Below, in pieces: positions 17,217 to 27,109 of a DNA stretch of 33,707 nt (within the stretch, counting starts at the first letter, position 1; every line of letters starts with the position of its first letter). Made by a program: the position numbers and the translations under genes. The stretch is from JBKHHU01 sp046539045 (GTDB taxonomy: Bacteria > Planctomycetota > Phycisphaerae > SM23-33), in contig JBKHHU010000013.1 of NCBI GenBank assembly GCA_046539045.1, forward strand, positions 1 through 33,707, given 5' to 3'. The notes under the pieces were generated by a model. It was not told the origin of the DNA. It did no database searches and saw only the letters and a program-made list of their open reading frames with translations.

Positions 17217-18176
17217 TTATCTCTTTGACCCGCTCTTGCGAACCGCGGCCGCACGGGCAGAAAGGAACGCCAGCAACGCCGCGTCCAGATGGTCACCGGT
17301 CGAAATCAGCTTGTAATCCATCTGGTTGGCGATGCACTTGTGCTTCACTTCGCTCAGGAAGGAATTCACCGACTCCAGGTACCCCTTCCGCAACGCACGC
17401 GGCTCGACGGTCAGCCGCCCGCTGTCCTCCAGACCGCGGAACATGGTGTTGCCCTGGAACGGGAAATTCAGCTCGTCCTCGTCCATGATGTGCAGCACCA
17501 TCACCTCGTGCGAATAGTGGCGGAAGTGCTGCAGGCCTCGAAGCAGCCCGTCGATATCCGTGAACAGGTCGCTGATGAGCACGACCAGCCCGCGACGGGA
17601 GATCTTCTCGGCGATCGTATGGCAGATCGGCTCGAGGGAGGTCTTCTCCTTGGGGTCAATCTGATCCAGCGCGTGGACGACGGTCTTGATCTGGTTGGGG
17701 TTCGCCGACGGCGGGACGTAGGTCTTGAGTTCTTCGTCGAAGACGCTCAAACCCACCGCGTCCTGCTGCTGGAGCAACAGGAACGACAGCGACGCCGCCA
17801 CAGCCGAGGCGTAATGGTACTTCGTCAGCCCCTTGCTCTTGGCCCCGCGTCCCTTGCCCTTCTTGCTGCCGTACATCATCGACTCGCTGGCGTCGACCAT
17901 GAAGGTCGCTTTCAGGTTGGTTTCCTCTTCATACTGCTTGATGTAGAAGCGGTCGGTCTTGGCCTGCACTTTCCAGTCGATGTGCTTGATGTCGTCTCCG
18001 GGCACGTACTCGCGGTGCGTGGCGAATTCCACCGAAAACCCGTGGAACGGGCTGCGGTGCAATCCGGAAATGAACCCCTCCACCACCAGCCGGGCCTGAA
18101 GGTCCAGCCGCGTGATTTTGGACAGCACTTTCGGATCAAGATAGTCCTGAAGTTCTTCGGTTGTCGTCTTGGCCAT
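17217..18176 (-). CDS. DUF58 domain protein (vWA fold)
   Basis: This encodes 319 residues from ATG 18174-18176 (MAKTTTEELQDYLD). A longer in-frame start at 18221 would run back almost to the upstream lipoprotein stop and adds an atypical leader, so it is not used. The DUF58 signature is clear: HGFSVEFATHREYVPGDDIK through IDWKVQAKTDRFYIKQYEEE (about 45-86). The MIDAS is DASES (95-99) and VLISDLF follows further on. Directly after the MIDAS there is a Lys/Gly-rich insertion (SKKGKGRGAKSKG) absent from most relatives I know. DUF58 proteins are encoded beside MoxR ATPases and are thought to be their vWA partners. This one lacks membrane helices, so it is presumably the cytoplasmic one. Confidence 0.92.
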   Translation of the reverse strand: MAKTTTEELQDYLDPKVLSKITRLDLQARLVVEGFISGLHRSPFHGFSVEFATHREYVPGDDIKHIDWKVQAKTDRFYIKQYEEETNLKATFMVDASESMMYGSKKGKGRGAKSKGLTKYHYASAVAASLSFLLLQQQDAVGLSVFDEELKTYVPPSANPNQIKTVVHALDQIDPKEKTSLEPICHTIAEKISRRGLVVLISDLFTDIDGLLRGLQHFRHYSHEVMVLHIMDEDELNFPFQGNTMFRGLEDSGRLTVEPRALRKGYLESVNSFLSEVKHKCIANQMDYKLISTGDHLDAALLAFLSARAAAVRKSGSKR

Positions 18177-18221
18177 GGTGTCTCGTCTTCCTGCCGGAGC
18201 GATCGCTCCGTTTGCTTTCAC

Positions 18222-18698
18222 TCAGCCGCCTTCAACAAAGCGGATCTCGCCAACCCGCCAGCCACCACAGGTGCACGCCTTAAGGCGAACGTGCAGCGTT
18301 GCTTTGGCCGGTGTTCCGCCGGTACCCGGCAGGCGGGCAACCGTGCGGGCGACATTGGCACCTTCGTCGACCTCGATCTCGGCATCGGAGGCATCGAATT
18401 CAATCTTGACCTTCTTCAGGAAGGCAGCGGGCTTGAGGGCGTCGGCTTTCCTGCCCGGCTGCTGCAGCACCAGATCGGTGTGCTTGTTCATGTAGGTATC
18501 GAGCCCGATTTCGTTGCGGGCTTCGATGGCCTCCAGAATCCGCACCGTCAACTGCCTGGGCGTCATGTCCAGCCCTTCGCGTTGCGGCACGTCGGCCGAC
18601 CGGTTGCCTGCGAAACCGGACCCCGAGCCGGGCCCGTTACAACCGGCCAGTGCCGACGTCAGTATCAGGGCAGTCAGAATGAATCCGGTTCTCATCAT
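18222..18698 (-). CDS. Predicted lipoprotein, unknown function
   Basis: This encodes 158 residues with a lipoprotein signal peptide: MMRTGFILTALILTSALAGC, lipobox LAGC with Cys20. The mature part is short (about 138 residues), alpha then beta, and ends GWRVGEIRFVEGG. It could be an NTF2-like cone fold, which would be an inference from size and the helix-strand order. Two tandem ATGs are possible. A GGAAACGAGG sits just upstream and does not decide between them. The gene is embedded between MoxR (31-nt gap) and DUF58 (45-nt gap), so it belongs to the same transcript. I know of no fixed lipoprotein at this place in other moxR operons. Confidence 0.75.
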   Translation of the reverse strand: MMRTGFILTALILTSALAGCNGPGSGSGFAGNRSADVPQREGLDMTPRQLTVRILEAIEARNEIGLDTYMNKHTDLVLQQPGRKADALKPAAFLKKVKIEFDASDAEIEVDEGANVARTVARLPGTGGTPAKATLHVRLKACTCGGWRVGEIRFVEGG

Positions 18699-18729
18699 CC
18701 TCGTTTCCAGAAGCTGCGGTTCGAGGCGA

Positions 18730-19803
<1,074 letters not shown>

Positions 19804-19926
19804 AATCCACTCCTTCAGTATGTTCTGAGGAAACCGGTTTGACTTACCTGAAAGTACATTGCCGGAAGCGGGAACAGTCCGCTCCGTCGCTCCCGGCGGA
19901 GGTTGGTTCTGCTGCGACAGTCGACG

Positions 19927-21060
19927 CTACCGCTGGTAGATCGGCACGTATCCGTAAGGCAACTGCAGCAGCGTACAGGCGACGGCCGTGCCGTAGACCG
20001 GGCCCACGCCGTCGCCGTCCCAACTGCCGTCCAGCTGCTGGAGCTTGATCAGGTGATCGCGCATCTTCGGGAAGTAGTCTTTCCAGTCCTTCCCGCCGCG
20101 CATGTACATCGACTGTCCGAAGTAATAGTGAGCGTAGTAGTAGTGCCCCCACGCGCCGCGGCTGCCTCCGCTGACCTTGATCGTCCGCTTGCAGTAGGCC
20201 ACCAGCTTTTCGACCATCTTCGCCTCTTCGCCCCTCCCACCGGTCTCCTTGTCGTACACGCCGGCAGAGTAGAAACAGGCGATGCCCGCCGCGGATATGG
20301 GCGGACGGCTGGAACCGCGGCTCCGCAACGAGTAGCAGATCCCTCCGTCGGCGTTCTGGCACTTCTTGATATACTGCACGGCCTTGTCGATCGTCTTCTT
20401 GTTGACCTTGATTCCTACGTTGCGGGCCGCTCGAAGAGCCTGCAGCTGGGTAATCGTCACCGATCCCTCGTCACTGCGTCCGTTGGGGGTGTAAATCCAC
20501 CCGCCTTCCTTGGACTGGGACCGCTCGACCAGATCCACCGCTTTGTCCAAGGCCGTCTTCAGCCGCTTTTCGTATTTCTTGTTGATCTCCGTTCCGTAAC
20601 ACTGGGAGAGGAACAGGAGGCTGAATCCGTGACCGTACATCGTTCGGGAGGCCCCGCCGCTGTCGTCGGCAATCAGCCCGTCCTTGTGGGCCTCGGAGAC
20701 TTTCAGCAGGTACTGCATCGCCTTGTGCACGTTCCGGGAGTAGGTTCCGCTTTCCGGTGTGGAGCCGCTTCCCAGCAGGGCCATGCCCGCCAGGGACGTC
20801 ATCACGCACGGATAGGTCCCGTGCGAGCCGGCGTTGAACCAGCTACCGTCGTTCCGCTGCGTGCGAACGAGGTAGTTGAGCCCCTTCTTGGTGGACTTGA
20901 CCGATTCCCGCGTGACCATGTCCGGCAGAACGGAACTCGGTGCCTCGGCCCGTGCCGGAGCAGAGGTGGCGACAATCGTCAGCAGCACCGCCGCGAGCCC
21001 TGCCGTCAACGACCTGCCGTTGATCCCAGTGGGATGTGTTCTATCAGTGGTATGCATCAT
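19927..21060 (-). CDS. Secreted prenyltransferase/squalene-oxidase-repeat protein
   Basis: This encodes 377 residues from ATG 21058-21060 (MMHTTDRTHPTG). An AGGAAA lies 9 nt upstream. An in-frame start 111 nt earlier would overlap the upstream gene and adds a non-signal leader, so it is rejected. A signal peptide (SLTAGLAAVLLTIVATSAPARA) precedes repeated alpha-alpha hairpins with QW-like motifs: QRNDGSWF, SKEGGWIY, NADGGICYS, QLDGSWDGDG, ending GTAVACTLLQLPYGYVPIYQR. The fold is an alpha/alpha toroid as in squalene cyclases and protein prenyltransferases. The DxDD/DxDDTA acid motif of true cyclases is not visible, so enzymatic terpene cyclisation is not supported. Such proteins are numerous in Planctomycetota and probably bind a ligand or polymer outside the cytoplasm. 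Confidence 0.85.
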   Translation of the reverse strand: MMHTTDRTHPTGINGRSLTAGLAAVLLTIVATSAPARAEAPSSVLPDMVTRESVKSTKKGLNYLVRTQRNDGSWFNAGSHGTYPCVMTSLAGMALLGSGSTPESGTYSRNVHKAMQYLLKVSEAHKDGLIADDSGGASRTMYGHGFSLLFLSQCYGTEINKKYEKRLKTALDKAVDLVERSQSKEGGWIYTPNGRSDEGSVTITQLQALRAARNVGIKVNKKTIDKAVQYIKKCQNADGGICYSLRSRGSSRPPISAAGIACFYSAGVYDKETGGRGEEAKMVEKLVAYCKRTIKVSGGSRGAWGHYYYAHYYFGQSMYMRGGKDWKDYFPKMRDHLIKLQQLDGSWDGDGVGPVYGTAVACTLLQLPYGYVPIYQR

Positions 21061-21130
21061 AACGATCTTTCCTTGGATTTTCCCCGGCTCCGGGGCCGGT
21101 GATAGTTCGTCTAACGGACCTGCCGCGCCT

Positions 21131-24100
21131 TTATTGCCCGCGATAGACGTTAACCCCCTTAATCGTCTCAATAATCAGCCGCCCGTTCATGATGAGCGGA
21201 GCACTGATCAACGAATGTCGCACGCTGTTGATGTTCGCGTTGTCACCGGTAATGTCCATTTTCTCGCGAACCTTGCCCGTCCCCAGGTCCAGCAGATGGG
21301 CGGAGTTGGCGTCCAGGTTGTTGGCACTGGTCGAACGGTTGAGGACGGCAAGGTGTTTCTGGCCGGCCAACATCGGCAGTAGGTAGGAATTCTGGTTGCT
21401 TGGCTCTTCGATCTCGGTTGTCCAGAGAACCTTGTTCTTGCCGCTCAGATCGATCCGACTGATCGTCGCTCCGCGGTAGTAGCTCAGCCGGCCGTAGTAG
21501 TGCTTGGAGCCGCGGTTGTTGTTGTTGCTCCCGGCGACAAACAGGTCTCCGTGGGCGAAGTAGGCATCCTGGGGCATATGCTGCTGCCCCTTCTGCTTGG
21601 GCAGACTCACCGAAGCGACCACGCGTCCCTTGCCCGAGAGCGACAGAACGTCGACCTTGTCGTTATTGTAACCCGGGGAGACCGCCACGCGATCCTTGCT
21701 GATGGCCAGGATCACCGGATACCGTTTCGCGCCGTACTTCTTCGTCCACAGAGGTTTATCGTAGTTGCCGGGCTCATACACCGACAGCTGCCCGTCATCG
21801 ATCACCGCAAGCAGGTTCGACGGGGAGACCATCTGCTGAAGGCGTTGCTTGGCCGACCAGCGTTGCTGCAATTTTCCTGTTTCCAAGTCGTAGCAGGCCA
21901 TCTCCTTATAGCCGTTGTAACGGATGAATACCCGCCCCTCGTCAAACATCGGAGGGCTGGAGATGTACCGTGCCTTGCCCGGAACCTTCGCTTTCCAGGC
22001 CAGGCTGCCGTCGGTCATTTTCACGCAGGAGAGGTTGCCCTGCGTGTCGGTAAACAGCACGTGTCCGGAACCTACGCCCATGAACCGCGGGTTCGACTGC
22101 CCGTAAGTGCTTGCGGATTTCTCCCAGCGAAGCTTGCCGCTCTGGACACTGAACGCCGAGACGCTCTTTCTCGTCACCACCACAAACACCGATTTATCTT
22201 CACTCAGGCTCCCCAACAGACGCATGCCCGGAGCAGCCGAGCTGTAACGGGCCACGTCGTTGATGTCGAGTTTCTTGGTCACGCCGGCCCAGACAATCCC
22301 GTCCTCGAACGTCTTTGCCGTGGTGTCCAGCATGTAGATGCGGTTGTCCTTCAGCACGAAGATATTCTGGGCAAGTCGCACCGGTCGGTAGTCCTGGTCG
22401 GTCAGCAGGAACACCTTCTCGCCCTTGATCGTGTAGAGCTTGCGGAGCGGTGTTTCCACCCGGCCCATCTGCTCGCCGGGCGAGGGCAGATCGGGTAGTT
22501 GGCCCTTCTCGAGCTGCTTGATGATGTCTTTGTACTGGCCGCGGATGTCCGCAAAAGCGATCTCCTTCTTGGCCGGCACTTCACCGAGGGAATCCAGCGT
22601 CAGCGATGCTGCCACCTTTTGCCCGGTCTGGACATAAATCGCCGCCTCGGCCACTCCCGCCGTGGCGCGGAGCGGAGAGTCCTTCATCGCCACCACCTCG
22701 ATCAGGTGGTTCATCGCCTGTTCGATCAGCTGGGACGCCTTCTCCTCATCTTCAAGGTCCGCGGCACGAACGTAGTAGATCTCCGCCGCCTTCAGCAGGG
22801 CGTCATCCACCCATTCACTGTTCGGCCAGCGACTGGAAACCGCGGCCAGCGCTTCGGGGTCGTTCTCAGCAAGGGCCTTCCTGTATGCTTCCCCGGCGAT
22901 GTTGTCGTACTTGGAGTAGAGTTCCCTGCCGTGGATCTCGAGCATCCGGCGGACGAAGCCCTGGCCCAATACGGCTCCGGTGACACGGTTTTCATCCTCT
23001 CCGAAACGAACCGTCATGTTCGCCTTGGGGCCGATCTCGAGGTCGACCATTTCGACCTGGCCGTAGTCTTCGCTGATCTGCTGAGCCAGTTCCACGGCTT
23101 TGCCCAACTGCCCGACCTTCTCGTAGTACTTGGCCAGCCGGAGCATCATGTGGGCTTTTTCGGTTTTGGTGTTGGCGTACTCGCGTGCCTTCTGGAAATG
23201 CTTGCGCATCTCCTCGCTGCTGTCGGCGGTGTTGGCCAATCCGACGTGCGTCCGGAAGTAAAGCGTCGGTAGTTGGTGCAGGATTTCCTTGGTGCCCGTT
23301 TCCGAAGCCAGTTTCTTCGTCTCATCCAGATCGGCCAGTGCCTGCTCAAACCGCTGGGCATTGAACGCAAGCTGGGCCCGCTGGAACAGCAGTTGAACCT
23401 TTCGGGAGTCCCGAGCCTTCTCCTGGCGCTGGATCAGGCTTTCGCGGGCTTCGTCATAGCTGAAGTACCCGCAAATCCCCGCGGCGTTTGCGGCGATCAG
23501 CTTTCCATCCACGGCCACCAGATTGCCCAGGAGGCTGTCCGGATGGGCGATGTTCCACGTGGCGACATTGTGGTTCTCGCGGTCCAGCCGGTAGATCTTT
23601 CCGGCCGAACTCAGCAGGATGCTGCTGTCGCTGACGGCGGGCCGACCGTATACGTCCTTGATCCGCCCGCGGTATCCACTGTTGCCGACGAGCTTTCCGT
23701 CCTTCATGGAGAGGACTCTGGCTTCGGGGCTGGACAGCACCAGCCGGTCCTCGCCCACGGCAGTCAGGTGCGACATGTCCTCCCGGTTGGCCGACCAGAG
23801 CATCGCCCCTTCGTCGGCTGAGAATGCCAGAATCTTCTCCGAGTCGGCGGGCAGCACGATCACGCGGCCGCGGGAGACGATCACCGGATTCGGGGGGAAG
23901 TGCAGCGGGCTGGTGGAGTTATACCGCTGCGGATAATAACGCTGATTGCCGCCGATTTGGGTATCGTACTGATAGGCCCAGACAGGCTGACCGGCCTCGG
24001 CGTCGAAAGCGGCGACCACGCCGGCGTTGGTGGTGACAAACACACGTCCATCCACCACGGCCGGGGTGCTTCCCACCGTCAGCAGTTCCTTGCCGCGCAT

Positions 24101-25690
24101 GTGCCCATAGCGGGAAGAGACCATCGGGGCCTGAGCGACCGACGTCTTCCAGAGCAGTTCGCCGCTGGCGGCATCCAGGCAGACAAGGAAATAGTTCTCA
24201 GCATGCATTACGACGGTATACAGTCGCCCCGCATCGAAGACCGGAGCGCTGAGGAACCTGCAGACCTGCAGCAGTTCGTCCGAGCCCTCCCCATTTCCAA
24301 CCTTCCAGAGAATCGTCCCCTGTCTGCGAATGCTGACAGCCACCAGCTGTGACGTCTGTGCTTCGCCGGTGTTGGTTCTGTTATGGGAATAGCGGGTTTG
24401 CCTTGGCGGGAGTCCTGCCAAAGCGAAGACCGTGTCGCCACCGACCGTCAGGGCGTACTGGCCGGAGTCGCCCATCTTATAGTAGTAGTACGGAACATAC
24501 CCGCTGTGCCTGGAACTGGTATTTCTGCTGGGCTGCCGCGTAACCGGCAGCTTGTAGGTCCGCCAGACCATCTCCCCGGTGATCATGTCCAGCGCAACAA
24601 CGTTCTCTTCGGTCCGCACGAGAATGGTCTCGCCCACCACCACCGGATCGATCAGAGTGGGAACCGACATCTTCTGCCGACGGTTGCCGACCACGAAATC
24701 CATCATCGGGCGGCCGCCTTCGAGTTCCACCTTCTGGCGCTGGACGCGGAATTTACTCAGCTCCTCCCGGAACGCGATGAGATTGTCCATGAGCTTGCGC
24801 GACCGGAGGCCCTCGGGGAGTGTCCAGCGGGGCACCAGGACGACCTCGCAATCACTCATGGTCCCGATTCCGCCCCTGGTTCCGCCGACACCGGGCCATC
24901 CTTCCACATCCCGGTCGCTGCTGGCGGCGCTGATGTCCAGATCTTCTTCCAGAATCTCCTGCACAAACGACACCAGCGGCCGCTTCCGGCCGGCAAATAC
25001 GCCCTCGGCCTTCGGGTACTTCTTCTTTAGGAGGTCCAGGTGCTTGCGGGCCTGCTTGTGTTCCTGCCCCAGATGCTCTGCGATGGCGATTTTCGCCAAC
25101 ACGTGTGGGTCGTTCTGCCCGGGCTTGAGACGAAGGTACTTCATCCACGCGCCGGCGGCCTGCGGGAACTCGCCCCGGTCGAAGTAGATGTTCCCCAGCA
25201 TGTCCAGCGCCCGCGGACCGATCGTCGTGTGCAGATACCGGTCGGGCACGGCCCGCATTTTCCCCAGGTCGGAGGACGCAACGGCTTCCTTGTACAGGCG
25301 TTCTGCCTGGGCGTCGTAGAGGAATCGATAGAGCTTCAGACCCTCGGGGGGCATCGAGCCGATGACTTCGTGAGCCTTGCCGCGGAGCGAAACGAAGCGG
25401 CGACTGTCTTTCGTGCCGATCAGGCCGCCGGCGTCGGTACGGGCGATCATCTTCTGCAGAATCTCGATCGCCCTGCCGTACTCCTTGTCTTTGATCATCC
25501 CGCGGGCACCGTCCAGGTAATCGGCCAGAAGATCGTCGGCGTTGACCAGCGGCATGACCTTGCCGTCATCCTTCTGGTTGTTGCCCACCGCCGGACGGAC
25601 AATCACCTGGGCCGAAGCAGCCGACACTACGAAAGTCACCAGCGCGACAACAAGACAATGGCGAGCAGACATCACTCGATAAGTTTTCAT
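21131..25690 (-). CDS. Giant secreted PQQ-like beta-propeller / TPR protein
   Basis: This encodes 1519 residues, the first gene of the minus-strand operon. It has a signal peptide (HCLVVALVTFVVSAASAQ) and GGGAG-type ribosome binding (GGGAGATC before ATG 25690). The architecture is: N-terminal helical repeats (about 50-250); a first PQQ-like propeller (about 310-740) with blades ending LDMITGEMVWR, LDAASGELLWKT and FDAEAGQPVWAY; helical TPR-like repeats (about 747-1060); and a second propeller (about 1080-1519) with VQSGKLRWEK, MTDGSLAWKA and LETGKLQQRW. PQQ-like blades here resemble BamB or outer-membrane assembly folds more than quinoprotein dehydrogenases, since no heme or calcium active-site residues were identified. 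It is probably a protein-protein interaction hub outside the cytoplasm. Confidence 0.9.
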   Translation of the reverse strand: MKTYRVMSARHCLVVALVTFVVSAASAQVIVRPAVGNNQKDDGKVMPLVNADDLLADYLDGARGMIKDKEYGRAIEILQKMIARTDAGGLIGTKDSRRFVSLRGKAHEVIGSMPPEGLKLYRFLYDAQAERLYKEAVASSDLGKMRAVPDRYLHTTIGPRALDMLGNIYFDRGEFPQAAGAWMKYLRLKPGQNDPHVLAKIAIAEHLGQEHKQARKHLDLLKKKYPKAEGVFAGRKRPLVSFVQEILEEDLDISAASSDRDVEGWPGVGGTRGGIGTMSDCEVVLVPRWTLPEGLRSRKLMDNLIAFREELSKFRVQRQKVELEGGRPMMDFVVGNRRQKMSVPTLIDPVVVGETILVRTEENVVALDMITGEMVWRTYKLPVTRQPSRNTSSRHSGYVPYYYYKMGDSGQYALTVGGDTVFALAGLPPRQTRYSHNRTNTGEAQTSQLVAVSIRRQGTILWKVGNGEGSDELLQVCRFLSAPVFDAGRLYTVVMHAENYFLVCLDAASGELLWKTSVAQAPMVSSRYGHMRGKELLTVGSTPAVVDGRVFVTTNAGVVAAFDAEAGQPVWAYQYDTQIGGNQRYYPQRYNSTSPLHFPPNPVIVSRGRVIVLPADSEKILAFSADEGAMLWSANREDMSHLTAVGEDRLVLSSPEARVLSMKDGKLVGNSGYRGRIKDVYGRPAVSDSSILLSSAGKIYRLDRENHNVATWNIAHPDSLLGNLVAVDGKLIAANAAGICGYFSYDEARESLIQRQEKARDSRKVQLLFQRAQLAFNAQRFEQALADLDETKKLASETGTKEILHQLPTLYFRTHVGLANTADSSEEMRKHFQKAREYANTKTEKAHMMLRLAKYYEKVGQLGKAVELAQQISEDYGQVEMVDLEIGPKANMTVRFGEDENRVTGAVLGQGFVRRMLEIHGRELYSKYDNIAGEAYRKALAENDPEALAAVSSRWPNSEWVDDALLKAAEIYYVRAADLEDEEKASQLIEQAMNHLIEVVAMKDSPLRATAGVAEAAIYVQTGQKVAASLTLDSLGEVPAKKEIAFADIRGQYKDIIKQLEKGQLPDLPSPGEQMGRVETPLRKLYTIKGEKVFLLTDQDYRPVRLAQNIFVLKDNRIYMLDTTAKTFEDGIVWAGVTKKLDINDVARYSSAAPGMRLLGSLSEDKSVFVVVTRKSVSAFSVQSGKLRWEKSASTYGQSNPRFMGVGSGHVLFTDTQGNLSCVKMTDGSLAWKAKVPGKARYISSPPMFDEGRVFIRYNGYKEMACYDLETGKLQQRWSAKQRLQQMVSPSNLLAVIDDGQLSVYEPGNYDKPLWTKKYGAKRYPVILAISKDRVAVSPGYNNDKVDVLSLSGKGRVVASVSLPKQKGQQHMPQDAYFAHGDLFVAGSNNNNRGSKHYYGRLSYYRGATISRIDLSGKNKVLWTTEIEEPSNQNSYLLPMLAGQKHLAVLNRSTSANNLDANSAHLLDLGTGKVREKMDITGDNANINSVRHSLISAPLIMNGRLIIETIKGVNVYRGQ

Positions 25691-26088
25691 GATCTCCCTC
25701 TCAACAGGAGCAGTTACAGCACAATCGTAGGGTCAGATCCAACAGCGCACGAACTGAAGTTGCGGCTTTCCGCCTGTACTGAATGCCGAACGCGTGCAGC
25801 CGCGACATATTGCGTTGGGTTCCGCAGGGTTCCCCGCGGTTTGCTGCGGGCGACAGGTCCTTGCTCTCCAATTCTGCAAGGATTGGCGGGCCGCAACAGA
25901 AGGCACCAGTATACCCGCGGTGCGGGGGTCGAAACAAGGCAACTGCGCCGGTCGGCGCTGTCGGTGGTTGGACGTATCGGGCACCGGGAAGTTCCCGCGA
26001 ATCGGAACACCGCGCCGGGCCAGGTCTCCCCGTTCGGGCGTTTGTGCTCGAATTGTCTCCTGTACAGGCCGCAACCTGCGAATCAGAC

Positions 26089-26117
26089 TTGACCTGCGCC
26101 GGGTCCTGGGCTATAAA
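26089..26117 (+). promoter_or_regulatory. Near-consensus sigma70 promoter
   Basis: TTGACC (26089-26094), an exact 17-nt spacer and TATAAA (26112-26117) make one of the best -35/-10 pairs in the window. Transcription would start near 26124, giving a leader of about 158 nt before ATG 26282. Motif inspection only. Confidence 0.75.
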
Positions 26118-26194
26118 TTCCAGTGGACGGCAGGTGTTCCGTCGAGTGTCCGCAGATCGCATTTCCCTGTATCATTATCTTTCATCCGTGCGGA

Positions 26195-26250
26195 CCGGAA
26201 TCGGCTCTCTGCCGGGCTGCCACGTCGTAGAAGAGACATACCGGTTCCGG
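26195..26250 (+). promoter_or_regulatory. Leader hairpin before the CxxC-protein gene
   Basis: A 10-bp stem CCGGAATCGG (26195-26204) / CCGGTTCCGG (26241-26250), with one G:U pair in RNA, is topped by an internal loop and a further 5-bp stem TCTCT (26206-26210) / AGAGA (26232-26236). It lies about 20 nt upstream of the AAAGGG ribosome binding site and inside the leader predicted from the promoter at 26089-26117. It may be a regulatory element or a stabilising 5' structure. Confidence 0.45.
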
Positions 26251-26281
26251 AGTCTCTCTCCCAAGTCAGAAAGGGTATGTG

Positions 26282-27001
26282 ATGCGCGCGGAAATGCCTC
26301 CAGCGAGCCAAGGGAAGCTATCGGACCATCCACACGTCACTGACGGGTCGTACGTACCCGAGGACCAGCAGACAGACGACACGTGTCTGCAGCAACTGCG
26401 GGCGGCGGTCCGTTCGGGAAATGTGGATCGCATCTGCAGCGGGTACACGTCGTACCGACAGTCCGCCCGGGGAAGGCGACTCGGTCAGTTGCTCCGGTCC
26501 CTTGACAACGGCAAGCCCGGAATGTCGCTGAACATCCTGACCAGCGCGTTCAGCCATCGCCACTGTTTCATGTGCGAAAGCGGCGTGCAGGCGTGTGCTC
26601 ACTGCAAAGGAAAGGGGGAAGTCGAAGAATACGGGCGCTGCCCCCACTGCGACGGGCTGGGAATTCTTCCCTGCGGGTTCTGTCGCGGGACCGGCTGGGC
26701 AGACGCCGAGGACATTCCCTCAGAACTCCGGCAGGCAGTGCTTCGGAGAAGGCTCAAGCACGTCCGCAAGGAACTCGGCGCGCTGCTGAAATCGCTGGCC
26801 GGCTCGAGCATGAACAAGCTGCTGCTGCTTCCGATCGAGCGCAGAAAACCGGTCGTCGCGGAGATGACCAAACTGCAGGCCCGCCTGACCGAGATGGTCC
26901 GCCTGGACCTGCTCGGCACGGACGAGCAGTTGCGTCTTGGGCGGATAGCCGCCAAACTGGAAAACTGCGTATCGCAGATTCGGGAAAGCAAGAGCAACTG
27001 A
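26282..27001 (+). CDS. Protein with tandem CxxC (DnaJ-like) zinc modules and helical tail
   Basis: This encodes 239 residues from ATG 26282, preceded by AAAGGG at 6 nt. A GTG directly before it is the alternative start. Four CxxC pairs lie at residues 95/98, 105/108, 120/123 and 131/134. The last three follow the CxxCxGxG pattern of the DnaJ central zinc domain (CAHCKGKG, CPHCDGLG, CGFCRGTG), so two zinc ions are expected. There is no J domain (no HPD). The C-terminal 90 residues are strongly helical and basic (RRRLKHVRKELGALLKSL and similar), possibly coiled coil. No signal peptide is seen, so it is probably cytoplasmic. Stand-alone CxxCxGxG proteins can be thiol or protein-binding chaperone-like factors; the exact role is unknown. 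It has its own strong promoter. Confidence 0.82.
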   Translation: MRAEMPPASQGKLSDHPHVTDGSYVPEDQQTDDTCLQQLRAAVRSGNVDRICSGYTSYRQSARGRRLGQLLRSLDNGKPGMSLNILTSAFSHRHCFMCESGVQACAHCKGKGEVEEYGRCPHCDGLGILPCGFCRGTGWADAEDIPSELRQAVLRRRLKHVRKELGALLKSLAGSSMNKLLLLPIERRKPVVAEMTKLQARLTEMVRLDLLGTDEQLRLGRIAAKLENCVSQIRESKSN

Positions 27002-27109
27002 CACGTTTTCGCAGCAGTTCCACATCGCGTGAGACAATCTGCTGGGGCTGCCGGGCTCCTGACGGTCCGGCGCGCACATCTTTCGGCACAAATTTTCGAT
27101 GAATGGTTG

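Larger units (their letters stand above)
25691..26281. other. Long intergenic region between divergent genes
   Basis: There are 591 nt between the PQQ gene (minus) and the CxxC gene (plus). Several short overlapping open frames exist on both strands, but none has a ribosome binding site, domain or composition like a gene. It holds a strong plus-strand promoter (26089-26117) and a leader hairpin (26195-26250). Two look-alike small hairpins occur, CCCGC-8 nt-GCGGG (near 25835) and CCCGC-GGT-GCGGG (25914-25926), as well as a direct repeat GGGTTCC near 25818. No convincing promoter for the 21-kb minus-strand operon was found. The best candidate (TTGGAT, 18 nt, TGTAAC at 25713-25742) is poor. Confidence 0.6.

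Noticed and set aside
21082..21095. Hairpin CCCCG/CGGGG between the PQQ and squalene-cyclase-like genes
   Set aside because: Short stem in a G+C-rich gap without a T-run; insufficient for a terminator call.
25701..26343. Overlapping open frames on both strands in the intergenic region
   Set aside because: They overlap each other, lack ribosome binding sites and recognisable domains, and are interrupted by the promoter and leader elements. High G+C yields such frames by chance.
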